Source: Candidatus Kaiserbacteria bacterium (lineage in GTDB: Bacteria; Patescibacteriota; Minisyncoccia; Phycocordibacterales; Phycocordibacteraceae). From it: a stretch of 7,091 bases of DNA. Shown one piece after another: positions 5,637-7,091 of the stretch; position 1 is the stretch's first letter; each line of letters opens with the position of its first letter. The notes beneath the pieces were generated by a model that did not search any database, was not told the origin of the DNA, and saw only the letters and a list, made by a program, of their open reading frames with translations. The translations under genes were made by a program, and so were the position numbers. Location of the stretch: assembly GCA_011052355.1 (NCBI GenBank), contig DRJB01000036.1, positions 1 through 7,091 on the forward strand, given 5' to 3'.

Positions 5637-6224
5637 TTATCCGCGCGCGCTGTAGCGCACAAAAGCGGTTACCTCAATGCGCTCACCAAATTTCTGTGTT
5701 GACTCTTCAATAAGTGTGCGAATTGTCTTTTTATCATCTTTTATGTACACTTGATCCAAAAGTGACTGGTCTTTAAAATAAGACTCCATTTTGCCGGCGA
5801 GAATTTTCTCACGCATTTGTTCCGGCTTTCCCTCAACTTCTTTCTCAAATACCGATAGCGCCGTACTCTTTACTTCTTCGGGAACTTCTTCAACACTTCT
5901 ATATGCCGGATTGAGCGCCGCAACCTGCATGGCAATCTCTCGTGCCAAAAAAATAAACTCTTCATTTTTTCCCACAAAATCAGTTTCGCATGAAAGATGC
6001 ACCAGCGCTCCTATAACATTGTCGTGTATGTAGCTTGTTACGGTTCCCGCCCCGAGCTCTCTGCCAGACTTCTTTTGTGCTATGGCTCCGGAACGCTTTC
6101 TCAAAAGCACCGCCGCCTTTTCAATATCGCCATCACATTCTTCCAATGCCTTCTTGCACTGCATAATTGATATGCCGGTGCGGTCACGCAACACTTTAAC
6201 TGTTTTAATATCTATGTTACTCAT
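5637..6224 (-). CDS. tsf: Translation elongation factor Ts, short form
   Basis: Nucleotide exchange factor that releases GDP from EF-Tu in the cytoplasm. An N-terminal UBA-type domain (about 5-50: VKVLRDRTGISIMQCKKALEE, then DGDIEKAAVLLRK) is followed by the core with SCETDFVGKNEEF (78-90), whose TDFV is the conserved EF-Tu contact, and a C-terminal section ending IEVTAFVRYSARG. The 195 residues match the short EF-Ts class, as in Thermus at about 196, rather than E. coli at 283, so this is a single-core form. It lies 64 nt downstream of rpsB, the usual order. A TATAAT 8 nt before the ATG suggests an additional internal promoter producing a leaderless transcript. The start at 6224 fits the family N-terminus. 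Confidence 0.96.
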   Translation of the reverse strand: MSNIDIKTVKVLRDRTGISIMQCKKALEECDGDIEKAAVLLRKRSGAIAQKKSGRELGAGTVTSYIHDNVIGALVHLSCETDFVGKNEEFIFLAREIAMQVAALNPAYRSVEEVPEEVKSTALSVFEKEVEGKPEQMREKILAGKMESYFKDQSLLDQVYIKDDKKTIRTLIEESTQKFGERIEVTAFVRYSARG

Positions 6225-6232
6225 ATAGTATA

Positions 6233-6238
6233 ATTATA
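6233..6238 (-). promoter_or_regulatory. Candidate internal promoter (-10 box) of tsf
   Basis: A perfect TATAAT reads on the minus strand 8 nt before the tsf ATG, in an A+T-rich rpsB-tsf spacer. The -35 region (about 6256-6262) is poor and there is no TGN extension. If used, transcription would begin at or within 2-3 nt of the start codon. The A+T richness means a chance match is possible. Confidence 0.4.
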
Positions 6239-6288
6239 CGATATATAATAATATGATACATCCACACTGCCGGTATGAATGTATAAAA

Positions 6289-7002
6289 CTACGAGCGCGA
6301 ACTCTCTTTCTCGTACGCACTTACCAATTCGGTGAGGATTATCTTAACGGTCGCGCGTGATGCATCGTTCGCCACAATCGGGTGTGTTGCATCCGCAATA
6401 TCACAATCTGAATTTTGAATACCGACAACCGGAATACCAAGACTGCGCGCCTCTCTCACCGCCAATTCTTCGTGACGAGTATCAACCACGACCAATACAT
6501 CAGGCAATTTTGAAAGACCCACCAAACCATCAAGACGACGAGTGAGCCGCTCAATTTCTCTCCCTATAAATATACGCTCCAGCTTGGTGTGCTTTTTTTC
6601 AAACTCATCCGACGCACTGTCTGCAATAAGTTTCGCAAGAAGGTCAATACGCTTTTTTATTTCCGTGAAGTTCGTGAGGGTACCCCCCAACCATCGTGTG
6701 GAAACATATGGTGCCTGCACGCGCGCTGCAACCGTACGAACAATATCTGCAACCTCTCTTTTCCCGCCGACAAACAGAAGTGTCTTCCCTTCTCGCGCAA
6801 ATGTTTCCATGGCGGAAATTGCCTTATTGAGCTGTTCACGCGTTTTGGTAAGGTCAACAATATCAACGCGCTCCTTGCTACCAACTATATATTGGCGCAT
6901 TGAAGGATGACGCCTGCTCTTTGTTTGCGCGAAATGAGCGCCCGCCTGAGCGAGACGCTGTAATATATCTTCCGACATATCTTCCGTATGTGTGGTGTTC
7001 AT
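6289..7002 (-). CDS. rpsB: Small ribosomal subunit protein S2
   Basis: S2 (uS2) binds the body-head junction of the 30S subunit and helps recruit S1. With the start at 7002 it has 237 residues. Features: LQRLAQAGAHFAQTKSRRHPSM (14-35), matching the usual GVHFGHQTRRWNPKM region in a form typical of Patescibacteria; TLLFVGGKREVADIV (74-88); STRWLGGTLTNF (101-112); LPDVLVVVDTRHEELAVREA (166-185); IPVVGIQNSDCDIADATHPIVAND (190-213). The frame is open to an ATG at 7041, but that start would place the promoter inside the gene: TTGAAA and an extended TATACT end 7 nt before the ATG at 7002. The ATG at 6978 (229 residues) is a weaker alternative. First gene of the rpsB-tsf-small membrane protein operon. 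Confidence 0.95.
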   Translation of the reverse strand: MNTTHTEDMSEDILQRLAQAGAHFAQTKSRRHPSMRQYIVGSKERVDIVDLTKTREQLNKAISAMETFAREGKTLLFVGGKREVADIVRTVAARVQAPYVSTRWLGGTLTNFTEIKKRIDLLAKLIADSASDEFEKKHTKLERIFIGREIERLTRRLDGLVGLSKLPDVLVVVDTRHEELAVREARSLGIPVVGIQNSDCDIADATHPIVANDASRATVKIILTELVSAYEKESSRS

Positions 7003-7009
7003 ATGCGCA

Positions 7010-7037
7010 AGTATACCATGAGACATATTTTTTTCAA
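7010..7037 (-). promoter_or_regulatory. Promoter of the rpsB-tsf operon
   Basis: On the minus strand, -35 TTGAAA (7032-7037) and -10 TATACT (7010-7015) are separated by 16 nt, with TGG before the -10 giving an extended form. Seven nt separate the -10 from the ATG at 7002, so the transcript should start at or next to the start codon. This is the best promoter in the window, and it decides the rpsB start. Confidence 0.68.
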
Positions 7038-7051
7038 ACATTCACGCATTC

Positions 7052-7091
7052 ATGAGGGGTTTCATTATGAGGGGTTTCGTAAACCCCTCAT
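7052..7091. repeat. Half plus full copy of the 25-nt hairpin unit at the right edge
   Basis: A half-unit ATGAGGGGTTTC (7052-7063), the triplet ATT, then a complete unit (7067-7091) identical to 9-33. It lies 14 nt upstream of the rpsB -35 box. The window ends exactly at the last base of the unit, so the array may continue outside. Confidence 0.9.

Noticed and set aside
96..7002. Recoded genetic code (UGA as Gly or Trp)
   Set aside because: The conserved proteins end where expected at TGA, TAG or TAA, and pheS uses TGA as its stop.
7003..7041. Upstream ATG codons (7041 and 7026) as the rpsB start
   Set aside because: A good -35/-10 pair lies inside this stretch, with the -10 ending 7 nt before the ATG at 7002. 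The extra residues do not resemble S2 N-termini.
1..7091. Small circular replicon closed by the terminal 25-nt repeat
   Set aside because: Only 25 nt are shared and the flanks differ (AGTTCGCT before the left copy). The genes are essential chromosomal ones with no replication functions.

Overview
The window looks like a piece of a Patescibacteria (Candidate Phyla Radiation) genome, most likely Parcubacteria-like. The basis is inference from protein style: a stripped-down phenylalanyl-tRNA synthetase, a 195-residue EF-Ts, an S2 N-terminus of the form GAHFAQTKSRRHPSM, and a membrane-anchored CxxC protein next to a synthase-type glycosyltransferase. The genetic code is standard: TGA, TAG and TAA all act as stops. 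The window begins and ends in copies of the same 25-nt hairpin unit, so it may be a whole contig broken at a repeat.

Layout. Positions 9-60 hold two 25-nt hairpin units in inverted orientation. pheT (96-1946, minus) and pheS (1943-2677, minus) form an ATGA-overlapping pair read from a promoter near 2710-2738. The pheS/GT divergent intergenic region (2678-2868) holds a perfect 21-bp inverted repeat between two promoters. On the plus strand come a processive family 2 glycosyltransferase (2869-4110) and a membrane-anchored thioredoxin-like protein (start most likely 4124, to 4804). A gene-free stretch (4805-5037) holds a 32-bp inverted repeat around a 27-nt loop and a short GC direct repeat. tRNA-Thr(UGU) follows at 5038-5111, then a 10-bp-stem hairpin and a perfect 50-bp palindrome (5125-5207). 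On the minus strand rpsB (6289-7002), tsf (5637-6224) and a small membrane protein of unknown function (5211-5633) form one operon converging on the tRNA. The right edge (7052-7091) again carries the 25-nt unit.

How it works together. Most genes serve translation: charging of tRNA-Phe, a threonine tRNA, ribosomal protein S2 and the EF-Tu recycling factor. The plus-strand pair acts at the cell envelope: polysaccharide synthesis plus an extracytoplasmic thiol protein.

Two genome-level themes stand out. First, the operon boundaries and the divergent pheS/GT region carry long, mismatch-free inverted repeats with no U-tract, and another hairpin is embedded exactly in frame in the glycosyltransferase. 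Second, three of four recognisable promoters place the -10 box only 7-8 nt before the start codon, which predicts leaderless mRNAs, and no start codon has a convincing Shine-Dalgarno sequence.
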